From Burkholderia cepacia (GTDB lineage Bacteria; Pseudomonadota; Gammaproteobacteria; Burkholderiales; Burkholderiaceae): 64,000 nt of DNA. Numbering within the stretch: position 1 is the first letter of the stretch; each line of letters begins with the position of its first letter. This document shows, in pieces, positions 53,402-63,592 of this stretch. The notes beneath the pieces are model-generated. The model was not told where the DNA came from, searched no databases, and saw only the letters and a list, made by a program, of their open reading frames with translations. Position numbers and translations under genes: made by a program. The stretch lies in assembly GCF_001718835.1 (NCBI RefSeq), contig NZ_CP013444.1, forward strand, positions 2,728,001-2,792,000, in the 5' to 3' direction.

Positions 53402-54196
53402 ATGCATTCCCGTTTCGACCGCTTCCGCACCACCGCGCTCGGCGCGCAGCTCGAAGCACTGATCGCTCAACCCGAGCGCTACGTCGAATTCGCGGCGCTG
53501 TCACGCGTGGGCGTCGCCGCGATCGGCGCAATCCAGCACGAGATCGCGCTGAAATTCCCCGAAATCGAAACCGACACGACGGCCCGCCAGTTCTGCGGCG
53601 CGATGGTCGCGGACGTCATGCGCCGCCACGGCCACCACGTCGTGCAGGCGCGCGGGCGGCTCGGCGGCACGCTGTTCAGTTACGGCGCGGTATTCAGCCC
53701 GCACCCGCAACTGCTGCCTTTTTCCGACATCGTCAGCGAACTCGCGCGCATGCCCGACACATTCGCCGCACTCATCGCAGGCGTACCCACAGCGTTGAGA
53801 GCCCAACGCCCCGACGGCACGGGCTTCTCGCTCGTCGAGCATGCGTGCCACCTGCGCGATCTCGATGCGGTGTTCGCCGAGCGCATCGACGCCGTGCGCA
53901 CGCTCGACCTGCCGGTGATCGCGTCCGTCGACGGCACCGCACTCGCCGAACAGCGCGACTACGTGCATCAGGATCTCGACGAAGCACTTGATGCGTTCCG
54001 CACCATGCGGCAACGGCTGTGCGCAACACTCACGACGCTCGCGCCTGAAGAACTGACACGCTGCGGGCTGCGCGACGGCATCCACCGCATGTCGCTCGAC
54101 GAACTCGTGCGCGAGCTGCTCGATCACGACCGAACGCACGTACTCGAACTCGACGAACTGCTCGCCGAACTGAACCCGTCCCCGCGCCCCGCATGA
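53402..54196 (+). CDS. DinB-superfamily protein with N-terminal extension
   Basis: A 264-residue protein. The C-terminal part (about 120-260) fits the DinB/maleylpyruvate-isomerase four-helix bundle: GFSLVEHACHLRDLDAVFAE and LLDHDRTHVLELDELLAEL place His residues where the family binds a metal ion. The N-terminal 110 residues (RTTALGAQLEALIAQPERYV, FCGAMVADVMRRHGHHVVQA) are a separate helical domain not recognised. The ATG at 53402 immediately follows the long inverted repeat, with no Shine-Dalgarno. A TTG inside the repeat is the only longer option. The gene overlaps the downstream hydrolase by four bases. A thiol-dependent transferase or detoxification role is possible but unproven. Confidence 0.7.
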   Translation: MHSRFDRFRTTALGAQLEALIAQPERYVEFAALSRVGVAAIGAIQHEIALKFPEIETDTTARQFCGAMVADVMRRHGHHVVQARGRLGGTLFSYGAVFSPHPQLLPFSDIVSELARMPDTFAALIAGVPTALRAQRPDGTGFSLVEHACHLRDLDAVFAERIDAVRTLDLPVIASVDGTALAEQRDYVHQDLDEALDAFRTMRQRLCATLTTLAPEELTRCGLRDGIHRMSLDELVRELLDHDRTHVLELDELLAELNPSPRPA

Positions 54197-54921
54197 ACCT
54201 CCACACCCCCGTCGTCTTCATTCACGGTTTCATCGGCACGCTCGACGTGCGCGGATGGAACGGCCCGCATCTCGCGCCCGACCTGCTCGGCTACGGCGCA
54301 CATCGTGCAGCATCGCCGGACACCATCACGCTCGCCGCACAGGTCGAACACCTGCGGCAAACGATCGACTCGCACTTCGGCGACGCACCGGTCGACATCG
54401 TCGGCCACTCGGTCGGTGGCGCGATCGCGATGCTGTTCGCGCAGGCGCACCCCGAACGCGTACGGCGGATCGTCAACGTCGAAGGCAACTTCACGCTCGA
54501 CGATGCGTTCTGGTCGGCGTCGGTCGGCCGCATGACGCCCGGCGAAGCCGAGGCGATGCTCGACACATTGCGCGCCGATCCGCTCGCGTGGCTGCGCGGC
54601 GCCATCGCCGATCCCGCGCCGGAGCTGGCAGCCACGGCCACGCGCTGGCTCGCGCATCAGCCTGCATCGACGCTGCGCGCGATGGGCCGCTCCGTCGTCG
54701 CGACGACAGGCGAACCCGGCTACCTGAACTCACTGGCGCAGGTGTTCGAACGCCATCCGGTCTACCTGATCGCGGGCGAACGTTCGCGCGACGGCTGGCA
54801 CGTGCCGGCCTGGGCGCTGGCGCGCAGCGCCGGCATCGAGATCATCGGCGGCGGCGAGCACCTGACGACGACGGAACAGCACGACGCCTTCCGCGCATCG
54901 ATCGAGCGCTGCCTGACATAA
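54193..54921 (+). CDS. Alpha/beta-hydrolase
   Basis: A 242-residue alpha/beta-hydrolase-fold enzyme. The oxyanion region is PVVFIHGFIGTLDVRGWNGP, the nucleophile elbow is VDIVGHSVGGAIAMLFAQAH (GHSVG), the acid may be in VYLIAGERSRDGW, and the catalytic His lies in IEIIGGGEHLTTTEQHDAFR. The substrate is unknown. The start overlaps the DinB-like gene's stop in ATGA, so the two proteins are coexpressed and may act together under control of the palindrome at 53347-53395. Confidence 0.86.
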   Translation: MNLHTPVVFIHGFIGTLDVRGWNGPHLAPDLLGYGAHRAASPDTITLAAQVEHLRQTIDSHFGDAPVDIVGHSVGGAIAMLFAQAHPERVRRIVNVEGNFTLDDAFWSASVGRMTPGEAEAMLDTLRADPLAWLRGAIADPAPELAATATRWLAHQPASTLRAMGRSVVATTGEPGYLNSLAQVFERHPVYLIAGERSRDGWHVPAWALARSAGIEIIGGGEHLTTTEQHDAFRASIERCLT

Positions 54922-55045
54922 AGCGACTGCCCCGCCAACCTGACAAACCCGTAGGCGCCACCGAAATTTGAATGAAAGGCCCCGTTGCTACAGTCATTCC
55001 ACATAGGGTTTCCGGGCATGCCCGACCATTTGGCGGACACGACGA

Positions 55046-55948
55046 ATGCGACGATCGACGAACCTGGCGCGCGCCCTCCAGCTGTTTCTGCTGCTTGCCA
55101 TCGCAAGCCCCGCCTGGGCGTTCCAGACGCGCGTGATCACGATTCCCAGCGCGACGATGCGTCAATCGTTCGCGGCGACCGTCGTGCTGCCCAACGCTTA
55201 CACGCACAGTACCCGCGCCGACCGCTTCCCCGCCGTCTACGTATTGCACGGCTCGGGCGGCGACCATACCGACTGGACGTCGAACACGCACATCGCCGCG
55301 CTCGCCGACCGCTATCACGTGATCCTCGTGATGCCCGACGGTGGGCACGAAAGCTGGTACATCGACAGCCCGTTCGATTCGGGCAGCCGCTACGAAACCT
55401 TCATCGGCGATGAAGTCGTGTCCTACGTCGACCTGCATTTCCGTACGATCGCGACGCAGCACGCGCGCGCGATCACCGGGCTCAGCATGGGCGGCTTCGG
55501 CGCACTGCGCATCGCACTCGACCGGCCCGACACGTTCGGCGCGGTCGGCAGCATCAGCGGCGCGGTCGATCCGCGCTGCTGCGCGGACGAGCCGGGCATC
55601 GATCACGTGTTCGGCGATCCCGAACGCCATTCGTCATTCTGGAACCGCAACGTGATCGTCGAGAGCGCCCGCGCATTCGCGCACCTGCACATGGACCTGA
55701 CGATCGACTGCGGGTCCGACGACTCCCTCGTCGGCTCGAACCGCACGCTCCACGAACGACTGCTCGCGCTCGGCGTGCCGCACGACTACACGGAGCGGCC
55801 CGGCGGTCATACGTGGGATTACTGGGCGAATGCGATCCGCTACCAGATGCGGTTCTTCGCGACCTCGTTCCAGCGCAGCGGCTACGCATTCCACCGGCAC
55901 ACCGACGTCGCAGGCCGCGCGACCGCCACCACGTCGCGCGACGGCTGA
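55046..55948 (+). CDS. Secreted esterase (esterase D/tributyrin esterase-like)
   Basis: A 300-residue exported alpha/beta hydrolase. The signal peptide is LARALQLFLLLAIASPAWAF with an AWA-F cleavage site. The oxyanion region is FPAVYVLHGSGGDHTDWTSN, the nucleophile elbow is ITGLSMGGFGALRIALDRPD (GLSMGG) and the catalytic His is in ERPGGHTWDYWANAIRYQM; an acid residue is probable in IDCGSDDSLVG. It resembles Esterase D/antigen-85/FrsA-like esterases that act on short acyl esters in the periplasm or outside. It follows the hydrolase gene by 124 bases and stands alone. Confidence 0.87.
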   Translation: MRRSTNLARALQLFLLLAIASPAWAFQTRVITIPSATMRQSFAATVVLPNAYTHSTRADRFPAVYVLHGSGGDHTDWTSNTHIAALADRYHVILVMPDGGHESWYIDSPFDSGSRYETFIGDEVVSYVDLHFRTIATQHARAITGLSMGGFGALRIALDRPDTFGAVGSISGAVDPRCCADEPGIDHVFGDPERHSSFWNRNVIVESARAFAHLHMDLTIDCGSDDSLVGSNRTLHERLLALGVPHDYTERPGGHTWDYWANAIRYQMRFFATSFQRSGYAFHRHTDVAGRATATTSRDG

Positions 55949-56087
55949 CGCCCCCTGCGCATCGCGCGCAAGCGAAGCGATTTGGCGCGCGGCCATCAGC
56001 GCCGCATACGGATGTAGATGAACGCGTCGATCATTGCGATCGACGCCATGCAAGCGGGAAATCGGGAAATCGGGAAATCGGGGGAAG

Positions 56088-56318
56088 CTAGTTGCGCTCG
56101 CGCGCGTCGGCGCTCACGACCCGGTCGAAGAATTCCTGTGCGCGCGCGAGCTCGTCGAGCGCGCGATCCAGCCGGGACATCGCCATCGCATATTCGACCG
56201 ACGACACGTCGTCGTCGGCTTCGCCGCGCACGGCGCGAAAGGCCTGATCGACGTTGCGCGTCGCTTCGACGAAGCGTTGCGCGGCCCGGGCTTCCCGCGA
56301 ACAGATGTGGGTCGACAT
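56088..56318 (-). CDS. Small helical protein of unknown function
   Basis: A 76-residue, strongly charged and probably all-helical protein. The start at 56318 follows GGGAG by eight bases, which sets it over the longer open frame from 56462. It begins STHICSREARAAQRFVEATR and ends EFFDRVVSADARERN. No family was recognised. An upstream ORF extension contains cysteines and histidines but no coding signature. Its N-terminal segment is reminiscent of the small helical protein at 52290-52568, though alignment would be needed to claim kinship. Confidence 0.5.
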   Translation of the reverse strand: MSTHICSREARAAQRFVEATRNVDQAFRAVRGEADDDVSSVEYAMAMSRLDRALDELARAQEFFDRVVSADARERN

Positions 56319-56583
56319 CGACACTTCTCCCTCAGGTTGCAGTGTGAAGCACGCCGACACCCAGTGTGCGTGGTGCGCATGTCGGCGGCATGAACAAAGC
56401 CAACTGCCGGTCAACGCATCGGCCGCCGCGCAGCGCGCTTCGAGCCGATTGTCCCTCTGCACTCGCCGCTCCGCTATGGCGAGATTGCAACAAATTCTTG
56501 CGTGAAGCGCAACGCCCGCCCCACGTGCATCAATCGCGCAGCCCTTCCTGAAACGCTCCCGCCCTGTTCAACCGCCGCGCGCG

Positions 56584-57483
56584 TTACGCACGGCCGACGC
56601 GCGGATGCGTCAGCCCGCCGAACGCCGCCGCTTCGCCCGGCGACAGGTCGAACAGATCGCGCGTGACGCCGCGCGCATCCTCGGCTGCCGGACGGCTGCG
56701 CAGGCGCGTTGCATGCGCCGGCGCAACATACGCGGCCGCCGTTTCGATCGGCGGCACGTCGAACAGATCGCGCGTGACGCCGCGCACGGCGTCCGTCGGC
56801 GAGCGGCCGCGCAAGCGCGCGACGAGTTCGACGAAGCGATCGAAATCACCGGCGCGCGTCGCCTTGTTCACTTCCGCGAGATCGCGCGCCTTCAGCACGC
56901 ACGGCTGGGCGAGCCGCACGAAATACGGCGCCTCGAGCTCGACCGACAGCGCGAGCGGATAGCTCTTGCCGCCCTGCTCCGCGGGCCGGCCGACAGAGTC
57001 GACGACCACCGCGCCCTGTGCGGCACCGAGCGCCTTGCCGGTGCTCACGCTGCGCAGGTGATCGGGATACACGCGCAATTGCGTGCCGACCGTCAGCGCG
57101 GTGGAGGACGCGCAGACGAGCGCGTAGTGATGCTCGCGCGGACGGCCGGACGGCAGCTTCGCGCGGCTCGCGATGAAGGTATGCGGCGGCAACGGCCGCA
57201 CCTGCCCGCTCGCGTCGACCCATGCATTCCACAGCAGCGCGTCCTTGCGCTCGCCCGCACGCGGACGCGACGCGACCGGCGAGAACAGCGCGAGCAGCGA
57301 GCCCGTGCGATGCGCAGCAATTTGCGCGCTGTTGCCGAGCGGCTGGTTGATGCCCCACAGAAAACGCCCGCCCCCGAGCCGGCGCTCCCATTCCTTGCGG
57401 AGCACGACGGTCGGCAGTTCCTCGCCGGACTCGGTACCGATCTTGGTCCAGCAGAACGTGGGGGGGAGGTGTTTCAGTGTCAT
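56584..57483 (-). CDS. Uncharacterised protein divergent from an HTH regulator
   Basis: A 299-residue soluble protein. It opens LPPTFCWTKIGTESGEELPT, then RKEWERRLGGGRFLWGINQP and FIASRAKLPSG, PREHHYALVCASSTALTVGT. These Trp- and Gly-rich blocks are like a family I recall beside DNA-modification or mobile genes, but I cannot verify that and assign no function. Its C-terminal third repeats the phrase GVTRDLF twice (residues about 235-250 and 275-290), an internal duplication. It is divergent from the HTH gene at 57563 with 79 bases between starts, so the two are probably co-regulated, for example as a regulator plus effector or toxin-like protein. Confidence 0.6.
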   Translation of the reverse strand: MTLKHLPPTFCWTKIGTESGEELPTVVLRKEWERRLGGGRFLWGINQPLGNSAQIAAHRTGSLLALFSPVASRPRAGERKDALLWNAWVDASGQVRPLPPHTFIASRAKLPSGRPREHHYALVCASSTALTVGTQLRVYPDHLRSVSTGKALGAAQGAVVVDSVGRPAEQGGKSYPLALSVELEAPYFVRLAQPCVLKARDLAEVNKATRAGDFDRFVELVARLRGRSPTDAVRGVTRDLFDVPPIETAAAYVAPAHATRLRSRPAAEDARGVTRDLFDLSPGEAAAFGGLTHPRVGRA

Positions 57484-57505
57484 CAACTTTCTCAGGGCGC
57501 AGCCG

Positions 57506-57523
57506 CTTGCCAGTTTCAGCAAG
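57506..57523. promoter_or_regulatory. Small inverted repeat in the divergent promoter
   Basis: CTTGCCAGTTTCAGCAAG has perfect 5-bp arms CTTGC/GCAAG. It lies between the divergent starts at 57483 and 57563 and could be the operator of the HTH protein. Confidence 0.4.
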
Positions 57524-57526
57524 TCA

Positions 57527-57555
57527 TTCAACAGCCGTAACTGTATAGGTATAAT
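57527..57555 (+). promoter_or_regulatory. Sigma-70 promoter of the HTH gene
   Basis: A perfect -10 box TATAAT (57550-57555) is preceded after 17 bases by TTCAAC (57527-57532) as -35. Initiation would fall near the ATG at 57563, giving an almost leaderless transcript; the ATG at 57554 lies inside the -10 box and is excluded as the start. Confidence 0.7.
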
Positions 57556-57562
57556 GCATCGC

Positions 57563-57901
57563 ATGGAAGCCCCGGACCAAGATTTTCCCGTTCAAGACCT
57601 GTTGCGCCGCCTGCTGGCAGATACACGCTCGTCCAGCGAAATCGCGCGACTCTCCGGGGTCAGCCAGCCGACCGTATCGCGCCTGAGGCTGTCGAACGGG
57701 CATCGGCTGCGCCGCAGCGCGCCATTCAATAAGCTATGCAGTTTCTACGGCGTCGACGTGCATCCGTCGCGGCGCCGCTATAACGAATTGCTGCGCGACG
57801 CGATCGTCGACGCGTGGGACGGATCGGACGAGCACGGCCGCGCGCTGCTGGTCGTGATCCAGGGGTTGAAGGGATTGCAGGCAAAGGCGGACGACGGATG
57901 A
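57563..57901 (+). CDS. Small helix-turn-helix DNA-binding protein
   Basis: A 112-residue protein with a Cro/homeodomain-like HTH at about 12-50: LLRRLLADTRSSSEIARLSG and VSQPTVSRLRLSNGHRLR, where SQPTVSRL is a recognition helix typical of invertase/LacI-like HTH proteins. The C-terminal half is alpha-helical (RYNELLRDAIVDAWDGSDEH, RALLVVIQGLKGLQAK). It probably regulates itself and the divergent gene at 56584-57483. The start at 57563 is preferred because the upstream ATG overlaps the -10 box. No Shine-Dalgarno is visible. Confidence 0.7.
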   Translation: MEAPDQDFPVQDLLRRLLADTRSSSEIARLSGVSQPTVSRLRLSNGHRLRRSAPFNKLCSFYGVDVHPSRRRYNELLRDAIVDAWDGSDEHGRALLVVIQGLKGLQAKADDG

Positions 57902-57930
57902 CGGCGCGTGGCAGGCGCGCAGCAACATCA

Positions 57931-57967
57931 CGCGGGCGGTGACGATCGAGTGTCGTCACCGCCCGCG
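57931..57967. terminator. Long hairpin between convergent genes
   Basis: A perfect 15-bp stem CGCGGGCGGTGACGA/TCGTCACCGCCCGCG with a seven-base loop separates the HTH gene from convergent pqqE. No T-run is present; it probably terminates both by structure. Confidence 0.75.
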
Positions 57968-58075
57968 TCGCATGGCGGCGAGGTCAATGCGTGTTTCGCT
58001 GCTGACGCGCGCGGCGGCGGCGTCAATGGCGGGTCAGGCTGATCGCGGTTTGCGCTGACGGCCCGGCGCGTTCGC

Positions 58076-59212
58076 TCAATCGCACGCGGCCGCGCAGCGC
58101 GCCAGCGAATTTTCCTTGCTGCGAAACACCAGCGGTCGTTCGTCGCGGCGCGCGGGTTGCCGCGCAAGCCGCACCGCCTGCTCCACCTGCCCGTGATGCG
58201 CGGACTTCGCGCACACCGGATCGGGCTGCGCCGGGTCGCCGGCCAGCTGGTACGCCTGGCATCGGCAGCCGCCGTGATCGACATGCCGCTCGTCGCACGT
58301 GCGGCACGGCTCGCGCATCCAGTCCTCGCCGCGATACGCGTTGAATGCGTCGCTGTCGTACCAGATTTCCTTCAGCGACCGGTCGCGCACGTTCGGCAGC
58401 GCGAGCCCCGGCAGCGACCGCGCGGCATGACACGGCAGCGCGGTACCGTCCGGCGCGACGCCGAGAAACACCGAACCCCAGCCGTTCATGCAGGCCTTCG
58501 GGCGCTGCTCGAAATAGTCGGGCACGACGAACAGGATCCGGCAGCGTTCGCCGATCAGCTTGCGATAGCGGTTGACCGTTTCCTCGGCCTCGCGCACCTG
58601 CTCGACGGTCGGCATCAGCTGGTCGCGGTTCACCATCGCCCAGCCGTAGTACTGCGTGTTCGCGAGCTCGAGGTAATCGGCGCCAAGGTCGAGCGCCATC
58701 TCGATGATCTGTCCGACGTGCGGCAGGTTGTAACGATGCAGCACGCAGTTGAGCACCATCGGGTAGCCGTGCGCCTTGATCAGCCGTGCGACGCCGCGCT
58801 TCAGCTCGAACGTGCGCGTGCTCGTCAGAAAATCGTTCAGCTCGCGCGTCGAGTCCTGCAGCGACAGCTGGATATGGTCGAGCCCGGCCGCCTTGAGCCG
58901 CTCGATGCGTGTCACGTTCAGCCCGACGCCCGACGTGATCAGGTTCGTATAGAAGCCGAGCCCGCGCGCATGCGCGACGAGCGTCTCGAGATCGTCGCGC
59001 TGCAGCGGCTCGCCGCCCGAGAAACCGATCTGCGCGGCACCGAGCGCGCGCGCATCGCCGATGACCGTGCGCCACGCATCGGTGTCGAGTTCCGCGCCGT
59101 GCGTCGCGAAGTCGACCGGGTTGTAGCAGAACGCGCAGTGCAGCGGGCATCGGTACGTCAGTTCCGCGAGCAGCCACAACGGTGCGGACGGACGGGGAGT
59201 GTCGGGGGCCAT
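58076..59212 (-). CDS. pqqE: PQQ biosynthesis radical SAM enzyme
   Basis: A 378-residue radical-SAM enzyme that forms the Glu-Tyr carbon-carbon bond in the PqqA precursor peptide. The [4Fe-4S]-SAM motif is RCPLHCAFCYNPVD (CxxxCxxC), followed by IGFSGGEPLQRDDLETLVAH. The C-terminal SPASM-type cysteines for auxiliary clusters lie in ACMNGWGSVFLGVAPDGTAL, PCHAARSLP and CRTCDERHVDHGGCRCQAYQ. The start MAPDTPRP at 59212 lies one base after the pqqD stop. It is the last gene of the operon and uses PqqD as a peptide chaperone. Confidence 0.96.
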   Translation of the reverse strand: MAPDTPRPSAPLWLLAELTYRCPLHCAFCYNPVDFATHGAELDTDAWRTVIGDARALGAAQIGFSGGEPLQRDDLETLVAHARGLGFYTNLITSGVGLNVTRIERLKAAGLDHIQLSLQDSTRELNDFLTSTRTFELKRGVARLIKAHGYPMVLNCVLHRYNLPHVGQIIEMALDLGADYLELANTQYYGWAMVNRDQLMPTVEQVREAEETVNRYRKLIGERCRILFVVPDYFEQRPKACMNGWGSVFLGVAPDGTALPCHAARSLPGLALPNVRDRSLKEIWYDSDAFNAYRGEDWMREPCRTCDERHVDHGGCRCQAYQLAGDPAQPDPVCAKSAHHGQVEQAVRLARQPARRDERPLVFRSKENSLARCAAACD

Positions 59213-59213
59213 G

Positions 59214-59495
59214 TCAGTCGAGCCAGCCGCGCAGTCGCGCATGATCGAGGAAACGGTACACGTCGGTCGCGAGGTCCGACTGGCTGAACAGGCGCTCGAG
59301 TTCGCCGATGATGTCGTCCAGCTCACGCGTACCGTCGCAGCGCGCGAGGATCTCGCCGGCGCTCGGGTTGAGTTTGACCATCCCTTCCGGATAGAGGAGC
59401 ACGTACGCATCCTGGGCCGCCTCCCATTGCAGGCGGTACATGCCCCTGAGGCAGGGGCGCAGCGGCACGCCGCTGACAGCTTCGATCGCGTTCAT
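59214..59495 (-). CDS. pqqD: PQQ biosynthesis peptide chaperone
   Basis: A 93-residue PqqD that binds PqqA and presents it to PqqE. The family core reads [40 protein letters not shown] and a C-terminal [16 protein letters not shown]. The start at 59495 overlaps the pqqC stop in ATGA, and the stop at 59214 abuts pqqE. Full family length. Confidence 0.95.
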   Translation of the reverse strand: MNAIEAVSGVPLRPCLRGMYRLQWEAAQDAYVLLYPEGMVKLNPSAGEILARCDGTRELDDIIGELERLFSQSDLATDVYRFLDHARLRGWLD

Positions 59496-60211
59496 TGCGG
59501 GTAGGCCTTTTCGACGGCGTCGAGCATCGACCACAGGATGTCGAGCTTGAATTGCAGGATGCCGAGCGCACGCTGCTGCGCGTCCGGTGTCGTGAAATGC
59601 GCGAGCGTAACCGCGAGCCCATGCTCGACGTCGCGCTGTGCAAGCGGCACGCGGCTGCGGAAGTAATGCAGCCCGCCCGGCTCGATCCACGGGTAATGCG
59701 ACGGCCAGCCCGCGAGCCGGTCGAGATGGATCTGCGGCGCGAACATCTCGGTCAGCGACGAGCATACGGCTTCCTGCCATGGCGCGCGCCGCGCGAAATT
59801 CACGTACGCGTCCACCGCGAAACGCACGCCGGGCAGCACGTGCTCGAGCGACCACAATTCGGTACGCGAGAGACCGCACGCCTCGCCGAGCCGCACCCAC
59901 GCCTCGATGCCGCCTTCGTTGTCCCCCTGCCCGTCGTGGTCGATCAGCCGCTGGATCCAGCGGCGCCGCGTGTCGCGGTCGGGGCAGTTCGACAGGATCG
60001 CCGCATCCTTGAGCGGGATGTTGATCTGGTAGTAGAAGCGGTTCGCGACCCAGCCGCGGATCTGCGCGGGCGAACAGGCTCCGCTGTTGAGCCGGCGGTT
60101 GAACGGGTGATGGATGTGATAGCGCGATTCGAGCGCGCGCAGGCGCGCCTCGAATTCGGCTGCGCTCCAGGGCGTCGGATGCAATGCCGTAGCGGGAATC
60201 GGTGCGTTCAT
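59492..60211 (-). CDS. pqqC: Pyrroloquinoline-quinone synthase
   Basis: A 239-residue cofactorless oxidase that completes the last ring closure and eight-electron oxidation to PQQ. Signature stretches are [40 protein letters not shown] and [20 protein letters not shown], with active-site His/Arg/Tyr residues. [20 protein letters not shown] and [20 protein letters not shown] follow. It begins at 60211, two bases after pqqB. Confidence 0.96.
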   Translation of the reverse strand: MNAPIPATALHPTPWSAAEFEARLRALESRYHIHHPFNRRLNSGACSPAQIRGWVANRFYYQINIPLKDAAILSNCPDRDTRRRWIQRLIDHDGQGDNEGGIEAWVRLGEACGLSRTELWSLEHVLPGVRFAVDAYVNFARRAPWQEAVCSSLTEMFAPQIHLDRLAGWPSHYPWIEPGGLHYFRSRVPLAQRDVEHGLAVTLAHFTTPDAQQRALGILQFKLDILWSMLDAVEKAYPQ

Positions 60212-60213
60212 GG

Positions 60214-61137
60214 TCAGACCTGGAATTGCATGCCGTCATGCGCGACGTCGATGCCATGCGCGCGCAGGTGCGCGTGCTCGACGGAATGCGGATCGAGAAT
60301 CGGGTTCGTGTTGTTGATGTGCGTGAGCACCTTGCGCGTGCGCGCGGGCAGCGTATCGAGCCAGTCGATCATGCCGGGCCGCCCGGGTTCCGCGCACTGC
60401 GCGAGGTGCCCCATGTCGGCCGCGTGCTTGCCCGACAGGCCGAGGTCGATCATCTCGGTGCCGCGCCAGAACGTGCCGTCCACCAGCACGAGATCGGCGC
60501 CGACCATCGCCGCGCGCACGTCGTCGGTGACGGCCGCGAGCCCCGGCGCATAGAACGCGCGCCGGCCGCTCGCGACATCTTCGATCGACAGCGCGATGTT
60601 GTCGCCGGGCGCGGCCGACGCACGCCGCGGCGAATAAGGCGGTGCCTTGCTGTCGACGGGAATCGCGGTGAAGCGGATGCCGCTCGCCGCCGGCACCGTG
60701 AACGGCTCGCCGAGCGCGATCGTGTACGCGTCGACGCCGCAGTAATGGCCGAGCAGCGGCACGAGCGGCAAGCCGGTCGACAGGTCGTCGAGCACCGGCG
60801 CGCTCGCGTAGAGCGGCAGCGGCGCCGAGCGCTCGCGCAGCATCAGCAGGCCCGTCACGTGATCGATCTGCGCATCGCACAGCACGACGGCGGCGATGCC
60901 GCTGTCGCGCATCGCGCGCGCCGGCTGCAGTTCCGGATCCGCGCGCAACTGGGAAAGGATGTCGGGCGACGCGTTGACGAGGATCCAGTCGATGCCGTCG
61001 TCGCTGACCGCGATCGACGACTGCGTGCGAGGCAGCACGTGGCCGCTTCCGCTGCGCGCGCGGCGACAGTTCGCGCAATTGCAGTTCCATTGCGGCAGGC
61101 CGCCGCCGGCTCCCGAGCCGAGTATCTTGATCTTCAT
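60214..61137 (-). CDS. pqqB: PQQ biosynthesis metallo-beta-lactamase-fold protein
   Basis: A 307-residue metallo-beta-lactamase-fold protein, proposed to hydroxylate the cross-linked Glu-Tyr intermediate. It starts [20 protein letters not shown] (cysteine-rich zinc site), then [20 protein letters not shown] and [16 protein letters not shown], replacing the usual HxHx[22 protein letters not shown] and [20 protein letters not shown] complete the family. The start at 61137 lies 61 bases after pqqA, with a hairpin between. Confidence 0.95.
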   Translation of the reverse strand: MKIKILGSGAGGGLPQWNCNCANCRRARSGSGHVLPRTQSSIAVSDDGIDWILVNASPDILSQLRADPELQPARAMRDSGIAAVVLCDAQIDHVTGLLMLRERSAPLPLYASAPVLDDLSTGLPLVPLLGHYCGVDAYTIALGEPFTVPAASGIRFTAIPVDSKAPPYSPRRASAAPGDNIALSIEDVASGRRAFYAPGLAAVTDDVRAAMVGADLVLVDGTFWRGTEMIDLGLSGKHAADMGHLAQCAEPGRPGMIDWLDTLPARTRKVLTHINNTNPILDPHSVEHAHLRAHGIDVAHDGMQFQV

Positions 61138-61154
61138 GGTCGTCAGCTCCCGAC

Positions 61155-61187
61155 GCCGCCCGCGCCGATCACGGCAAGACGGGCGGC
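61155..61187 (-). terminator. Attenuator-like hairpin between pqqA and pqqB
   Basis: GCCGCCCG (61155-61162) pairs with CGGGCGGC (61180-61187), with further GCCG/CGGC pairing inside. Partial termination or RNA stabilisation here would let pqqA, needed in excess as substrate, be expressed above pqqB-E. Confidence 0.45.
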
Positions 61188-61198
61188 ACGCTCAGCGA

Positions 61199-61273
61199 TC
61201 AGCGGTTGGCGATGTACATCGTGATTTCGAAGCCGAAACGCAGGTCGGTGTATGACGGGGTGGTCCACTGCAT
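61199..61273 (-). CDS. pqqA: PQQ precursor peptide
   Basis: A 24-residue peptide that is the backbone of PQQ. It begins [15 protein letters not shown] and ends EITMYIANR; the conserved Glu and Tyr in E-I-T-M-Y (three residues between) are the two linked by PqqE. The start at 61273 follows AGGAGACACATC. The longer open frame from 61414 was rejected as non-coding. It is the first gene of pqqABCDE, preceded by a sigma-54 promoter at 61350-61363. Confidence 0.96.
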   Translation of the reverse strand: MQWTTPSYTDLRFGFEITMYIANR

Positions 61274-61349
61274 GATGTGTCTCCTGATCGAGTTGATGAG
61301 TTGCGTCGGTGAGAACAACCGCGGCAATCGAGCGGTCGGTTCCTCTTCA

Positions 61350-61365
61350 GCAAGGAGCGTGCCGA
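61350..61365 (-). promoter_or_regulatory. Sigma-54 promoter of pqqABCDE
   Basis: On the minus strand the sequence CGGCACGCTCCTTGC matches TGGCACG-N4-TTGC except for the first base, with GG (61363-61362) and GC (61351-61350) ten bases apart. Initiation near 61338 leaves a leader of about 65 bases to pqqA. The next gene upstream is a sigma-54 activator, which supports the call. Confidence 0.8.
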
Positions 61366-61494
61366 GGCCGCGCTTCGACGGCCGGACAGCGATACGCGGC
61401 CCTCGCCCGGGCATCGGGACGGAATCCTTACGATTTGCCTACGAGATTGGCGCGAATGCGGTTCGACGTCACGGCCGCACGATGCGCGTGGGCG

Positions 61495-61552
61495 GTGACA
61501 GGTGTTGAATCGTTGAACACCGGTGTTGCAACTTGACACACCGGCTGTGACA
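61495..61552. promoter_or_regulatory. Palindrome cluster, probable enhancer-binding sites
   Basis: Three palindromes lie in a row: GGTGTT-N9-AACACC (61501-61521), the perfect AACACCGGTGTT (61516-61527), and TGACACA-N5-TGTGACA (61534-61552). They lie about 130-190 bases upstream of the pqqA sigma-54 promoter and 22 bases past the regulator stop, the expected distance for upstream activating sequences of an AcoR/NtrC-type activator. Confidence 0.65.
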
Positions 61553-61573
61553 GGCGGGCCCTCAGCGTGCGTG

Positions 61574-63592
<2,019 letters not shown>

